64,000 bases of DNA. It comes from Streptomyces sp. H27-H1 (GTDB taxonomy: Bacteria > Actinomycetota > Actinomycetes > Streptomycetales > Streptomycetaceae). A model generated the notes under the pieces. It was not told the origin of the DNA, ran no database searches, and saw nothing but the letters and a program-made list of their open reading frames with translations. This document shows, one piece after another, positions 1-8,665 of the stretch. The stretch lies in NCBI RefSeq assembly GCF_026627445.1, contig NZ_JAPNLJ010000018.1, positions 62,001-126,000 of the forward strand. The letters run 5' to 3'. The translations under genes were made by a program, and so were the position numbers. Positions within the stretch are counted from its first letter, which is position 1, and each line of letters starts with the position of its first letter.

Positions 1-1
1 C

Positions 2-766
2 TTCGTCGCGGGCGACGCCGCGCACATCCACCCGCCCACCGGCGCCCAGGGCATGAACACCGGCATTCAGGACGCCTGCAACCTGGCCTGGAAACTCGCC
101 CTGGTCCTGCGGGAGTCGGCGGGCCCCGCCCTGCTCACCACCTACGACGCCGAACGCCGCCCGGTCGGCGAAGAGGTCGTCGGCCGGACCGTGCGGCACG
201 CGACGCAGGGCATGCAGAGCGATCCGGACGATCCGCGCACCCTCATGCTCCGCGAGGCCCAACTGCTCGTCGGCTACCAGGACGGGCCGCTCGCCGGCAG
301 TCCGTCCGGGCCGGCCGGCGCGCCCCAGCCCGGCGGCCGCGCCCCGGACTGCACCGGGCTGACCCTGCCCCTCGCCGCCTACCCCTCGCGCCTGCTCGAC
401 GTCCTGCGCGGCCGTGCGGAACACGTGGTGCTCCTCTACGGGGCCGACGGCGCGGCCCTGGCCGAGGCCACCGAGCAGGCCCGCGCCGCGGGGCGGGCGC
501 TGACGCGGAGCGGCACGGACGGCGGCGCCACCGGTCCGCAGATCGTGGCCGTGCTCGCCCGCGAGGCCGCGGCCGGCGGGTCCGCCGCCCTGCCCGTCCC
601 CGGATACCGGGACGCCGACGGGGAGTTCGCCCGGCTGTACGGCGCCGACGGCCCGACCGGTTTCCTCGTACGCCCCGACGGGTACCTCGGCGCCCGCTTC
701 CCACTGGCCGACACGGCAGCGGCCCTGACCGGCTACCTCGCCTCACTGTCCGCCGCATCGGCCTGA
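2..766 (+). CDS. FAD-dependent aromatic monooxygenase, C-terminal part (5' end outside window)
   Basis: The open frame enters from the left edge; 254 residues are visible and end at a TGA. The first residues contain the GDAAH motif followed by HPPTGAQGMNTGIQD, the FAD-ribityl-binding signature of the p-hydroxybenzoate hydroxylase family. The last ~110 residues look like the thioredoxin-like C-terminal domain of phenol-hydroxylase-type enzymes (LLYGADG ... GFLVRPDGYLGARFP). Family members hydroxylate aromatic substrates, in Streptomyces often polyketides or catabolic phenols, using NAD(P)H and O2. The substrate cannot be told, and the Rossmann N-terminus lies outside. It is convergent with the next gene, 12 nt apart. 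Confidence 0.9.
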   Translation, partial: FVAGDAAHIHPPTGAQGMNTGIQDACNLAWKLALVLRESAGPALLTTYDAERRPVGEEVVGRTVRHATQGMQSDPDDPRTLMLREAQLLVGYQDGPLAGSPSGPAGAPQPGGRAPDCTGLTLPLAAYPSRLLDVLRGRAEHVVLLYGADGAALAEATEQARAAGRALTRSGTDGGATGPQIVAVLAREAAAGGSAALPVPGYRDADGEFARLYGADGPTGFLVRPDGYLGARFPLADTAAALTGYLASLSAASA

Positions 767-778
767 TCCCCGACGGGC

Positions 779-1348
779 TCACCAGCCGCGCGCGTACCGC
801 AGCAGCACCACCCCGTTGCCGAACGCGCGGGTTTCCTCCAGCCGCAGCGGGACCGGGGCGTCGGTGGGCGGGAAGAGGGGCTTGCCGCGGCCGATGCGTA
901 CGGGGTGCACGTAGATCCGGTACTCGTCCACCAGGTCGTGGCGCAGGAAGGAGGCGGCGAGGTCCGCTCCGCCCAGGGTCAGATCGCCGCCGGGGGCGGC
1001 CTTGAGGGCGGCGACCTCCGCCGGTACGACGTCGCGGACCAGGGTGGCTCGGGGGTCGGCAGGGCCGGTCTCCAGGGTGCGCGAGTACACGTACTTCTCC
1101 GCGGAGTGCCAGAAGCCGGCGAACCGCGAGACGTGGGCGGTCGCGGCGGGATCGGCGCCGGCGGTGGCCCAGTAGGCGTCCATCATCTCGTAGGTGACCC
1201 GGCCCATCAGCATGCCGCCGGCCGAGCGGAGTTGGTCGTCGATGTACTCGAGGAGATCGTCGTCGACGCGATGCCAGTCGATCTGCCGCTGCGGCCCCTC
1301 GATGAAACCGTCGAGGGAAACCGACATCATCAGGATGATCTTTCGCAT
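779..1348 (-). CDS. dihydrofolate reductase family protein (RibD C-terminal-like)
   Basis: 189 residues starting MRKIILMMSVSLDGFIEG, the typical opening of the DHFR/RibD-C-like family (YyaP/YwjB type). Supporting motifs are GRVTYEMM near residue 50, the GGADLAASFLRHDLVDEY segment near 130, and the closing HPVRIGRGKPLF. The ATG at 1348 is the family start; the same frame stays open upstream but that part is antisense to the neighbouring gene. Family members are presumed NADPH-dependent reductases, but the physiological substrate is unknown. It is divergent from the acyl-CoA hydrolase gene with only 36 nt between the start codons. Confidence 0.9.
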   Translation of the reverse strand: MRKIILMMSVSLDGFIEGPQRQIDWHRVDDDLLEYIDDQLRSAGGMLMGRVTYEMMDAYWATAGADPAATAHVSRFAGFWHSAEKYVYSRTLETGPADPRATLVRDVVPAEVAALKAAPGGDLTLGGADLAASFLRHDLVDEYRIYVHPVRIGRGKPLFPPTDAPVPLRLEETRAFGNGVVLLRYARGW

Positions 1349-1384
1349 GCCGGCCCACGCTACGCGCCCTCCATACTGGACGGC

Positions 1385-2440
1385 GTGAAGACCGAAGCCG
1401 ACACCGACACCGTCCTGTGCACCGTCGAAGGCCGCACCGGGGTGATCACCCTCAATCGCCCGAGGGCCCTCAACGCCCTCACCCACCCCATGGTGCTCCG
1501 CATCGCCGAGGTCCTGACCGGCTGGGAGCGGGATCCGGGCGTGGAGCAGGTGCTCATCCGCGGCGCGGGTGAGCGGGGGCTGTGCGCCGGCGGGGACATC
1601 CGGGCCATCCACGACGACGCCAAGGCCGGGACGCGGGACTCGGCCGCCTTCTGGCGCGACGAGTACCGGCTCAACGCGCACATCGCCCGCTACCCCAAGC
1701 CCTACGTGGCCCTCATGGACGGCATCGTGATGGGCGGCGGAGTCGGCGTGTCCGCGCACGGCAGCATCCGCGTGGTCACCGAGCGCTCCCGCGTCGCCAT
1801 GCCCGAAACCGGCATCGGCTTCGTCCCGGACGTCGGGGGTACGCACCTCCTGGCCCGCGCCCCCGGCCTGCTCGGCACCCATCTCGCCCTCACCGGCTCC
1901 GCGGTGGGCGCCGCCGACGCGGTTCTGTGCGGGCTCGCCGACCACTTCGTACCCGCCGGCCGGCTGCCGGAGCTGACCGCCGAGCTCGCCGGGGCCCCGG
2001 CCCGGGAGGTGCTGGGGCGGTACGCCACCGATCCCGGGCCGGGGGTGCTGGCCGAATGGCGGGGCTGGATCGACCACTGCTACGCCGCCGCCACCGTCGA
2101 GGAGATCGTGGAGCGGCTGCTCGAGTACGGGGACCCGGCCGCCAAGGAGGCTGCCGAGACGATCCTCACCAAGTCTCCGACGGCCCTGAAGGTGACCTTG
2201 GAGGCAATGCGACGGGCCGCCGTGCTCGGCGGGCTGGAGCCGGTGCTGGAACAGGAGTTCCGGGTCTCCTGCCATGCCCTGACCTCACCGGACCTGGTGG
2301 AGGGCATCCGGGCGCAAGTCGTCGACAAGGACCGCAGCCCGCGCTGGTCCCCGGCCACCCTCGGTGAGGTCACCGAGCAGGACGTGGCGCGCTTCTTCGC
2401 CCCGCTCGCAGGGGAAGGAACCGCCATCACCTCCGGGTGA
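1385..2440 (+). CDS. 3-hydroxyisobutyryl-CoA hydrolase (enoyl-CoA hydratase/isomerase family)
   Basis: 351 residues with the crotonase fold: LNRPRALNAL near residue 26, the oxyanion-hole loop CAGGDIRAIH near 70, MGGGVGVSAHG near 118, and the HIBCH-type PETGIGFVPDVGGT near 140 that carries the catalytic Glu. The length equals the HIBCH family rather than simple enoyl-CoA hydratases (~260). The expected role is thioester hydrolysis in valine catabolism, in the cytoplasm. I chose the GTG at 1385; no Shine-Dalgarno precedes it, but TACTGG at 1374-1379 is a possible -10 box, so the mRNA may be leaderless. Earlier starts in frame are antisense to the DHFR-like gene. Confidence 0.88.
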   Translation: MKTEADTDTVLCTVEGRTGVITLNRPRALNALTHPMVLRIAEVLTGWERDPGVEQVLIRGAGERGLCAGGDIRAIHDDAKAGTRDSAAFWRDEYRLNAHIARYPKPYVALMDGIVMGGGVGVSAHGSIRVVTERSRVAMPETGIGFVPDVGGTHLLARAPGLLGTHLALTGSAVGAADAVLCGLADHFVPAGRLPELTAELAGAPAREVLGRYATDPGPGVLAEWRGWIDHCYAAATVEEIVERLLEYGDPAAKEAAETILTKSPTALKVTLEAMRRAAVLGGLEPVLEQEFRVSCHALTSPDLVEGIRAQVVDKDRSPRWSPATLGEVTEQDVARFFAPLAGEGTAITSG

Positions 2441-2460
2441 ACCCGGTGGCGGCCCAGGGA

Positions 2461-2871
2461 TTACCCGCCGTTGGACGCGGCGGCGTCGGCGGCCGGGGTC
2501 TCCACCCAGTCGACCACCTCGATGATCACGCCGTTCGGGTCGGCCACCAGGAACACGCGCTCGCCCCAGGGCTCCACGCGCGGCTCCATGACGATCGGGA
2601 CGCCTGCGGCGCGCAGCCGCTCGTACTCGGCGGGCAGGTCGGCCACGGTGAAGGCGAGCAGCACCCCGGCGGCGCGCTGCTCGCGCAGGTCCTCGGGGAG
2701 CACCTCCAGGCCGCGCCGAATGAAGATCACGTTCGGGCCGTCGGGGTGGGAGAGGGAGGCGAAGCCGTCGACGGCCATCGTCTCCTGGAATCCGAAGTGC
2801 TTGGTCAGGAACGCGGAAGAGGTGGTGACGTCCTCGACGGTGAGGCAGACGGCGGTGTCGGTGATGCGCAT
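2461..2871 (-). CDS. VOC family protein (glyoxalase/bleomycin-resistance fold)
   Basis: 136 residues beginning MRITDTAVCLTVEDV, with the beta-alpha-beta repeat of vicinal-oxygen-chelate proteins. The second half has the usual PWGERVFLVADPNGVIIEVVDW ending, where Glu normally binds metal; Pro-Asp-Gly and Asp-Pro-Asn-Gly turns are present. Substrate is unknown. The ATG at 2871 is fixed by a strong Shine-Dalgarno (GGAGGAA, 2875-2881); the in-frame ATG 14 codons upstream lies in the operator. The gene is divergent from a TetR gene and shares with it the palindrome at 2908-2932, so it is probably under that repressor's control. Confidence 0.87.
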   Translation of the reverse strand: MRITDTAVCLTVEDVTTSSAFLTKHFGFQETMAVDGFASLSHPDGPNVIFIRRGLEVLPEDLREQRAAGVLLAFTVADLPAEYERLRAAGVPIVMEPRVEPWGERVFLVADPNGVIIEVVDWVETPAADAAASNGG

Positions 2872-2907
2872 GGGTTCCTCCTGGTGTCCTGTGCTCGGAG
2901 TTTTACT

Positions 2908-2932
2908 GTACACCGTATTCTATACGGCGTAC
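2908..2932. promoter_or_regulatory. TetR-type operator between divergent VOC and TetR genes
   Basis: A 25-nt inverted repeat: arms GTACACCGTAT and ATACGGCGTAC match at 10 of 11 positions around a 3-nt centre. It sits in the only intergenic gap between the divergent VOC and tetR starts, as expected for an autoregulated TetR repressor that also controls its neighbour. Confidence 0.7.
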
Positions 2933-2978
2933 AAAGGTAATTGAGTGGCTGCCCACGGGCGGCGGGAAGGGGCCCGAA

Positions 2979-3749
2979 GTGACCACGGACCGGAGCGGCG
3001 CGGGAGACCCCGTCCGCACGTTGGAGCTGCTGTGGCGCGAGCCGGGGCAGGGGGCGCCCAGCGGGCGGCGCGGACCCCGGCAGGGGCTGACCGTGGACGC
3101 GGTCGTCGACGGCGCGATCGCGCTCGCCGACGAAGCGGGGGCCGAGGGCCGGCCGGGGCTGGCCGCACTGACGATGCGGGCGCTGGCCCAGCGGCTGGGC
3201 GTCACCCCCATGACCCTCTACACGTACGTCCCCGGCAAGGCCGAGCTGCTCGACCTGATGCTCGACGCCGCGTACCTGGCCATGGACCGGAGCGAGCCGG
3301 ACGCGAAGGGGGCCTGGCGGGAGGGGGTCACCCGGATCGCCGAGGACAACCGCGCCCTGTTCCTGCGGCACCCGTGGATCGCCGAGCTGTCCGTCACCCG
3401 CCCCCCGCTGGGCCCCGGCGTGATCGGCAAGTACGAGCACGAGCTCGCGGCCTTCGACGGCATCGGCCTCACCGACGTGGAGATGGACGCGGCCCTGAAC
3501 CACCTCCTCGGCTTCGTCCACGCACAGGCGCTCGCCGCCGCCGACACCGCCGCGCACAACGCCCGCCAGAGCGACCAGGATTGGTGGGAGCTCAGCGCCC
3601 CGCTGCTGGAGCGGGCCATGGACCCGGAGCGCTACCCCCTCGCGGGGCGGGTCGGCAGCACGGTCGGCGGGTACAGCCCCGGGACCGTATGGGACTTCGG
3701 TCTGCGCTGCGTCCTCGACGGGATCGCCCGGCTGCTGGAGCGGGGCTGA
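2979..3749 (+). CDS. TetR/AcrR family transcriptional regulator
   Basis: 256 residues. The N-terminal helix-turn-helix spans about residues 37-90 (LTVDAVVDGAIALADEAG, MRALAQRLGVTPMTLYTYV), followed by a ligand-binding domain of the tetracycline-repressor C-terminal type (RHPWIAELSVTRPPLGP). An extra ~35-residue arginine-rich N-terminal tail precedes the HTH. GTG at 2979 was chosen; an alternative start a few codons later cannot be excluded. It is divergent from the VOC gene across the 2908-2932 palindrome, so autorepression is likely. The inducer is unknown. Confidence 0.9.
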   Translation: MTTDRSGAGDPVRTLELLWREPGQGAPSGRRGPRQGLTVDAVVDGAIALADEAGAEGRPGLAALTMRALAQRLGVTPMTLYTYVPGKAELLDLMLDAAYLAMDRSEPDAKGAWREGVTRIAEDNRALFLRHPWIAELSVTRPPLGPGVIGKYEHELAAFDGIGLTDVEMDAALNHLLGFVHAQALAAADTAAHNARQSDQDWWELSAPLLERAMDPERYPLAGRVGSTVGGYSPGTVWDFGLRCVLDGIARLLERG

Positions 3750-3771
3750 CCCTCCACCCCGTGGAGACGAC

Positions 3772-4695
3772 CTAGCGGTAGCCGGTGGGGTCGGCCGGGA
3801 GCCCCGGGTCCTGCACCTCGACCATGTACCGCCAGGCGTCCGGTCGGCTGCCGTCCACGTCCGTGAAGCCGTAGACCCCGGCGAGCTGTCCGCTGGAGAG
3901 CGACTGCCCGTTCCAGCGGGACAGCTCAGGGTCGGCGGCCAGCGCCGCGACCGCGCGGCCGACGTAGAACGGGGTCTCCGAGATGCCGAAATGCGGGACC
4001 GCGGTCAGTGCGTCCCGCCAATTCGCCTCGGTGACACCGAAGTTGTCCAGCATTATCTCCGAACGGAGCCAGCCCGGGGTCAGGGCCACCGCCGTCGCGC
4101 CGCGCGGGCCCACCTCGTGTCCGAGCGCGAACGCCATGCGCAGCACCGCCGACTTGGCGATGTCGTAGAAGAACGAGACCCGGTAGCGGCTCGCGTTGTA
4201 CTCCGCCGTGCCGTCCGTCATCTCCACCACCAGCCCGCCCGGCTCGCGCAGCAGCAGCGGGAGCGCGTAGTGGCTGGTGACCGCGTGGGTCTCCACCGCC
4301 AGCCGCAGCAGCCGCAGCCCGTTGTCCAGATCGTGTTCCCAGACCGTGCTCTCCCACTCGAAGAGCCGCTCGCCGCCCCAGATGTCGTTCACCAGCACAT
4401 CGAGACGGCCCCGCTCGGAGCCGATCCGCCCGATCAGGGCCTCGACCTGCTCGGGCACCAGATGGTCCGCGACCACCGCGACCCCCTGTCCGCCCGCCGC
4501 CGTGACCAGCTCGGCCGTCTCCTCGATCGTCTCGGGCCGGTCGTACTCCGAGCGCCGGCCCCGCGTACTGCGCCCGCTCACGTACACGGTCGCGCCGCGC
4601 GCCCCCAACTCGACCGCGATGCCCCGGCCCGCGCCGCGGGTCGCCCCGGCGACCAGGGCGACCTTGCCTTCGAGAGTCCGCTGTACCTCTGTCAT
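3772..4695 (-). CDS. SDR family NAD(P)-dependent oxidoreductase
   Basis: 307 residues. The cofactor loop is AGATRGAGRG near residue 16 in place of the usual TGxxxGxG; SGRSTRGRR after beta-2 suggests NADP preference; NDIWGGE replaces the NNAG motif near 108. The catalytic YDIAK (Y-x3-K) lies near 183. The length and these motif variants match a distinct SDR subgroup common in actinomycetes, with a C-terminal extension ending in a region typical of that group. Substrate unknown. It is convergent with the tetR gene (22 nt apart) and divergent from the P450 gene. Confidence 0.88.
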   Translation of the reverse strand: MTEVQRTLEGKVALVAGATRGAGRGIAVELGARGATVYVSGRSTRGRRSEYDRPETIEETAELVTAAGGQGVAVVADHLVPEQVEALIGRIGSERGRLDVLVNDIWGGERLFEWESTVWEHDLDNGLRLLRLAVETHAVTSHYALPLLLREPGGLVVEMTDGTAEYNASRYRVSFFYDIAKSAVLRMAFALGHEVGPRGATAVALTPGWLRSEIMLDNFGVTEANWRDALTAVPHFGISETPFYVGRAVAALAADPELSRWNGQSLSSGQLAGVYGFTDVDGSRPDAWRYMVEVQDPGLPADPTGYR

Positions 4696-4840
4696 GGCCG
4701 CGACCCTACGGCGCTCAGGCGCGGCGGGGGTGGTGCGACGCGCCTGCGCCTTCGAGAGCCGGAGCAGGCGCGCTCTTGAACAACCCGGCCCCGAGGCCGC
4801 ACTGTTGGTCGAGTCGTATCCATATGGTCAGGAGACCGGT

Positions 4841-6139
4841 TTGTCCACCGATCCCGCGCGGGTACACGCGCACATGCAGCCCTCGGCCCACCCGGACCCG
4901 TCCGCGCAAGCGGTCCCGTACGTGATCGACCCCCTCGGTGGCTGCCCGCACGCCCTCAACGCCCGGCTGCGCGCCCAGGGCTCCGTAGCCGAGGTCGTGC
5001 TCCCCGGAGGCGTCCCCGGCGCGGTCGTCCTCGGACACGAGGCGCTGAAGGAGTTCCTCGCCCACCCCGATGTGGCCAAGGACGCCAAGCACTTCCCCGC
5101 CCTGCGCGACGGCACCATCCCCCCGGACTGGCCGCTGCGCGTCTTCTCCAACGCCCAGGGCATGCACACCTCCGACGGCGCCGACCACCGCCGGCTGCGC
5201 TCCCTGGTGGGCAACGCCTTCACCGTCCGCCAGGTGGAGCGGCTGCGCCCCCGGATCGAGGAGCTGACGGCCGGGCTGCTCGACGACCTGCAGCGGGCGG
5301 CGGAGCGATCCCCGGACGGGGTGGCGGACCTGCGCACGCACTTCGCGCTCCCGCTCCCGATGAGCGTGATCTGCGAGCTCCTCGGGGTGAACCCCGAGCA
5401 CCGGGGGCGGCTGCACGAGCTGTCCAACACCGTCATCGTCGCCACCGACACCACCCCGGCCGAGGTCATGGCGGCCGTACGCGAACTCCTCGAGCTGATC
5501 GCCGCCATCGCCGCCAGCCGCCGGGCCGAGCCGGGCGAGGACCTGACGAGCGCGCTGATAGCGGCCCGCGACGGAGCCGGCGACCGGCTCAGCGAGGCCG
5601 AACTCCTCGGCACCATGCGGCTGATGCTGGTCGCCGGCCACGAGACCACGCTCAACCTGATCAACAACGCCGTACGCGCCCTGTGCACCCACCGCGACCA
5701 GCTCGCACTGGTCCTGGAGTCCAAGGCCAGCTGGTCGGACGTGGTCGACGAGACCCTGCGCTTCGACGGCCCGGTCAGCTGGTTCCCGTTCCGCTACCCG
5801 ACCCGCGACCTGACCATCGACGGCACCGTGATCCCGCAGGGCACACCGGTCCTGGCCGGGTACACGGCGGCCGGCCGCGACGAGGCCTTCCACGGCCCGG
5901 ACGCCGACCGATTCGACCTGACCCGCCCCACCGCGGCCCGCAACCTCTCCTTCGGGCACGGCGCCCACTACTGCGTCGGGGCGCCGCTCGCCAGGCTGGA
6001 GGCCACCATCGCCCTGGAAGCCCTCTTCACCCGCTTCCCGGACCTGGACCTGGCCGTCCCCGAAGCCGGACTGCCGCACCAGCGCAGCTTCATCGGCAAC
6101 AGCGTCGAAGCGCTGCCCGTCCGCCTGGTGCGGGAGTAG
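4841..6139 (+). CDS. cytochrome P450
   Basis: 432 residues with all class hallmarks: the I-helix AGHETT near residue 273, the ExxR pair ETLR near 305, and the haem-binding loop FGHGAHYCVGAPLAR near 370 with the thiolate Cys. The sequence resembles the bacterial CYP105/107-like clans, soluble enzymes that take electrons from ferredoxin. I prefer the TTG at 4841, because AGGAG at 4830-4834 stands 6 nt before it; ATG at 4874 is the alternative, without Shine-Dalgarno. No ferredoxin gene or biosynthetic cluster is adjacent, so the substrate is open. It is divergent from the SDR gene and convergent with the esterase. Confidence 0.93.
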   Translation: MSTDPARVHAHMQPSAHPDPSAQAVPYVIDPLGGCPHALNARLRAQGSVAEVVLPGGVPGAVVLGHEALKEFLAHPDVAKDAKHFPALRDGTIPPDWPLRVFSNAQGMHTSDGADHRRLRSLVGNAFTVRQVERLRPRIEELTAGLLDDLQRAAERSPDGVADLRTHFALPLPMSVICELLGVNPEHRGRLHELSNTVIVATDTTPAEVMAAVRELLELIAAIAASRRAEPGEDLTSALIAARDGAGDRLSEAELLGTMRLMLVAGHETTLNLINNAVRALCTHRDQLALVLESKASWSDVVDETLRFDGPVSWFPFRYPTRDLTIDGTVIPQGTPVLAGYTAAGRDEAFHGPDADRFDLTRPTAARNLSFGHGAHYCVGAPLARLEATIALEALFTRFPDLDLAVPEAGLPHQRSFIGNSVEALPVRLVRE

Positions 6140-6178
6140 CTCGGGAGTAGCTCGGGGACGGCTCGGGGGGTGGCTCGG

Positions 6179-7249
6179 CTACGGGGCTTCGCCGGGCGGT
6201 GAGATCTCCGTGCTGAGCCAGCCCAGTGCGTCGGGGTACATCCCGATCCAGGTCTGGAAGTTGTGTCCGCCCTGCGGGCGGACCAGGGTCTTGAGCCGGA
6301 TCCCGGAATCCTTGGCCGCCTTGGTGAAGGCGGTCAGCTGCTGCGGCGGGCTGTCCTTGTCCTGCGCGGACGTGGCCAGGAACAACCCGACGTCCGTGTT
6401 CTTGGTGTGCTCGACCAGCCACATCGGGCTGTTGCGCTCGCGCAGCACCGGATCGGACAGTACGTCCGGGTCGCCGGTCAGCGGGTCCGGGTCCAGGGCC
6501 GCGCCCGCCCGGAACACCTTCGGGTACTGGAGCGGCAGCTTGGCCGCGCAGAAGGCCCCGGTCGAGATGCCCATCAGCCCCCAGCCCTTGGGCTCGGGGA
6601 GCGTACGGAAGTTCTTGGCGACCAGGTCCGGCACGTCCTGCGCGAGCCAGCTGGCCAGCTTGCGCTGCGGGGTGTTCGTGCAGTCGGTGTTCACCCCTCC
6701 GGGATACAGCTCGGGGATCACCAGGATGAAGGGGTGCGCCGCGCCGAGCTGGACGAGCTGCCGCAACGCGCCGGGCATGTCACCGAGGTCGATCCAGGAG
6801 CGGGGCGAGCCCGGAAAGCCGTGCAGCAGCATCAGCACGGGGAACCGGGTCTTGTCCGCGCCCGGTGCGTCGTACTCCGGGGGAGTCCACACGATCACCT
6901 GGCCGGCGAGCTTCGAGTGGGAGCCGCGGAAGTACGTGGTGCGGGTACCGTCACCGCCGAGGGTGAACTCGGCCCGCCCCACCGGCGGCCCGGTCATGTC
7001 GGAGGGGTTCTGCCCGACGTCGGTGCCCAGCAGGTCGTCCCACGAGGAGTAGAGGCCGTAGCTCCCGTTGATCCAGGTGGCGATCACGCAGATGGCGGTG
7101 AGCTGGCACAAGCCGATCATCACCAGGCGGGTCGGCCAGCGCACCCAGCCGGGACCCGGGACCCGGTTCCACAGGAGCAGCGCGGCGAGCATCGCGAGCA
7201 CGGTGACGACGATCAGCGTGACGAGGAACGACGTACTGGTCAGCTCCAC
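6179..7249 (-). CDS. membrane-anchored alpha/beta-hydrolase, putative esterase (esterase D/antigen 85-like)
   Basis: 356 residues. Two hydrophobic segments occupy residues ~8-27 and ~40-60; the rest is an esterase of the PF00756 type. The nucleophile elbow is GISTGA near residue 225 and the catalytic His is in GGHNFQTW near 330; PVLMLLHGFPGSPRSW carries the oxyanion region. The active domain probably faces outside. The GTG at 7249 has AGGAG 8 nt upstream and overlaps the end of the small upstream membrane-protein gene by 10 nt, so the two form an operon. Similar proteins act on acyl esters; whether this one is an acyltransferase is unknown. Confidence 0.85.
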   Translation of the reverse strand: MELTSTSFLVTLIVVTVLAMLAALLLWNRVPGPGWVRWPTRLVMIGLCQLTAICVIATWINGSYGLYSSWDDLLGTDVGQNPSDMTGPPVGRAEFTLGGDGTRTTYFRGSHSKLAGQVIVWTPPEYDAPGADKTRFPVLMLLHGFPGSPRSWIDLGDMPGALRQLVQLGAAHPFILVIPELYPGGVNTDCTNTPQRKLASWLAQDVPDLVAKNFRTLPEPKGWGLMGISTGAFCAAKLPLQYPKVFRAGAALDPDPLTGDPDVLSDPVLRERNSPMWLVEHTKNTDVGLFLATSAQDKDSPPQQLTAFTKAAKDSGIRLKTLVRPQGGHNFQTWIGMYPDALGWLSTEISPPGEAP

Positions 7250-7623
7250 TGCGCCGGCTCCTGACGTGCGACGGAATGATGGAGAATTCCGGACAATACG
7301 CCAAATTTATGATGCGCACCGCCCCGGGGAGGGGCGGCGCGCATCGTGTCGGGCCCGGCGTCGGACCGGGCGTCGGACCTGTCGTCGTAGGGCGGGCCGG
7401 TGTCGGATGAGGAAGCGGTACCGGCGGACCAGCGCGGTCCGGCGCCAGGCCCGGCCGAGCCCGAAGTGGTTGCCGCGGCGGTCGTGGCCACGACCGCACC
7501 GGCCACCGCGAGGATCCAGTGGTCGTCGGTGAGGGGGTTGGCCGAGGGCGGCATCGTGACGAGCCACATGAAGCCCATCGTCATCGCGCAGGCTGCGGCG
7601 GCGGGGGTGAGCAGAGCGGCCAT
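7240..7623 (-). CDS. small membrane protein of unknown function
   Basis: 127 residues with ATG at 7623. Two hydrophobic stretches lie near residues 5-22 and 35-52, followed by a hydrophilic Gly/Ala/Asp-rich tail. I do not recognise a family. The start at 7623 has GGACAAGG 9 nt upstream; the longer reading from GTG at 7668 would place the start codon inside the Rex-like palindrome, which is less likely. The 3' end overlaps the esterase gene by 10 nt, so the two are probably cotranscribed and share regulation. Confidence 0.6.
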   Translation of the reverse strand: MAALLTPAAAACAMTMGFMWLVTMPPSANPLTDDHWILAVAGAVVATTAAATTSGSAGPGAGPRWSAGTASSSDTGPPYDDRSDARSDAGPDTMRAAPPRGGAHHKFGVLSGILHHSVARQEPAQWS

Positions 7624-7652
7624 GACGTGCACCCTTGTCCGCTGCCAGAATC

Positions 7653-7670
7653 TTGTGAAAGCATTCACAA
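7653..7670. promoter_or_regulatory. Rex-type redox operator
   Basis: TTGTGAAAGCATTCACAA is an 18-nt inverted repeat with perfect 7-bp arms and a 4-nt spacer. It matches the published Streptomyces Rex operator form TTGTGAA-N4-TTCACAA. It ends 30 nt upstream of the proposed ATG at 7623, and TAATTT on the minus strand next to it is a possible -10 box. Binding by Rex, the NADH/NAD+-sensing repressor, is inferred. Confidence 0.65.
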
Positions 7671-7801
7671 ATTACGCGCTAACCCGGGGGTCGGACGACC
7701 TCCCAGGTCAGGACCTTGGTTCTGGGGTAGATTCACCGCCTGTTCACCGCCGTGATTCCGGGGATTTCGGGGATTTCGGGCGGGCTGGTGTCGTATGAGG
7801 C

Positions 7802-8665
7802 ATGATCGACGGGGATATGCGGAAGACGCGGAAAACAACGAAACGCCGGATTCGATCCGGAGTGCGGGCCGGCCTGACGCCGATGGCGCAGGCGCGTCCC
7901 GGCTACCAGGTCAAGCTGCTGGTCGACCCGGACCGGGTGCTCGACGCCGACGGCCTGCCCACCGCCGCCGCGGCGGACGCGCTGTCGCTCGGCGCGCCCG
8001 GCCGCTTCGAGGTCGCGCAGTACATGGATGACGCCGGACGCAGCCTGAACGGGCAGGGCTGGATCGTCCGGATCCGGCGCCACGACGACGAGAACCGGAT
8101 CCGCCTCGCCTACAAGGCCCGCTTCGAGATCGAGGGCGACGGCGCGGACCCGGCCGCGGTGCGGCGCGTGATGGACCTGGCGGCCGGGCGCAACTTCCGC
8201 GCAGGTGAGGGCAATTACTCCGTCCAAGTCAACCTGAGCCACACCCGCGCCACCCTCGACTTCACCAACAAGAAGTGCCGGCCCGTCCCTGGCCTGGCGC
8301 CCGGTGAACTCCCCGGACTCGACGCCTCCCGCGCCCTCGTACTGGACCGCCTCCCCGGAAAGCTCGCCAAGTGGGATGCGAAACCTGCTGGTTGGGCAGA
8401 GTCCGTCACCGCTTCATCACGACTCCACGGTCCCGTAAAGCAGGCCAACTACCCTGGCCGGATGCTCGATCACCCGATGGAGACGCAAGTCAGCCGGCTG
8501 CGGACCGCCTCCGGCGAGCTGACCTGGTTCACCGAGATCACCGCCAAGGGGCGCACCCTGCGGGACGCGGTCGAGCTGCGCTCCGACCTGATGGGCAAGC
8601 TCCGCGCCGAGGGCTGGCTACTGGAGCGGGACGCCTTCAAGACCGACCTCATCCTCGGCCCGTGA
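7802..8665 (+). CDS. CYTH-like domain protein
   Basis: 287 residues. The middle reads YQVKLLVDP ... VRIRRHDDENRIRLAYKARFEI, a pattern of alternating charged beta strands like CYTH/triphosphate-tunnel proteins, with EITAKG and ELRSDLMGKL near the end. The Lys/Arg-rich N-terminal ~25 residues (KTRKTTKRRIRSG) are unusual. The classical ExExK motif is not clear, so enzymatic activity (triphosphatase or cyclase) is uncertain. Start ATG at 7802; ATG at 7817 is an alternative. The stop overlaps the next gene's GTG by 4 nt, so the two are translationally coupled. Confidence 0.65.
   Translation: MIDGDMRKTRKTTKRRIRSGVRAGLTPMAQARPGYQVKLLVDPDRVLDADGLPTAAAADALSLGAPGRFEVAQYMDDAGRSLNGQGWIVRIRRHDDENRIRLAYKARFEIEGDGADPAAVRRVMDLAAGRNFRAGEGNYSVQVNLSHTRATLDFTNKKCRPVPGLAPGELPGLDASRALVLDRLPGKLAKWDAKPAGWAESVTASSRLHGPVKQANYPGRMLDHPMETQVSRLRTASGELTWFTEITAKGRTLRDAVELRSDLMGKLRAEGWLLERDAFKTDLILGP

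Noticed and set aside
779..2275. Long minus-strand ORF spanning the DHFR-like and acyl-CoA hydrolase genes
   Set aside because: Only the last 189 residues are a recognisable protein; the rest is antisense to a clear hydrolase gene.
4277..4840. N-terminal extension of the P450 ORF upstream of TTG 4841
   Set aside because: It is antisense to the SDR gene and lacks P450 sequence; the Shine-Dalgarno at 4830-4834 places the start at 4841.
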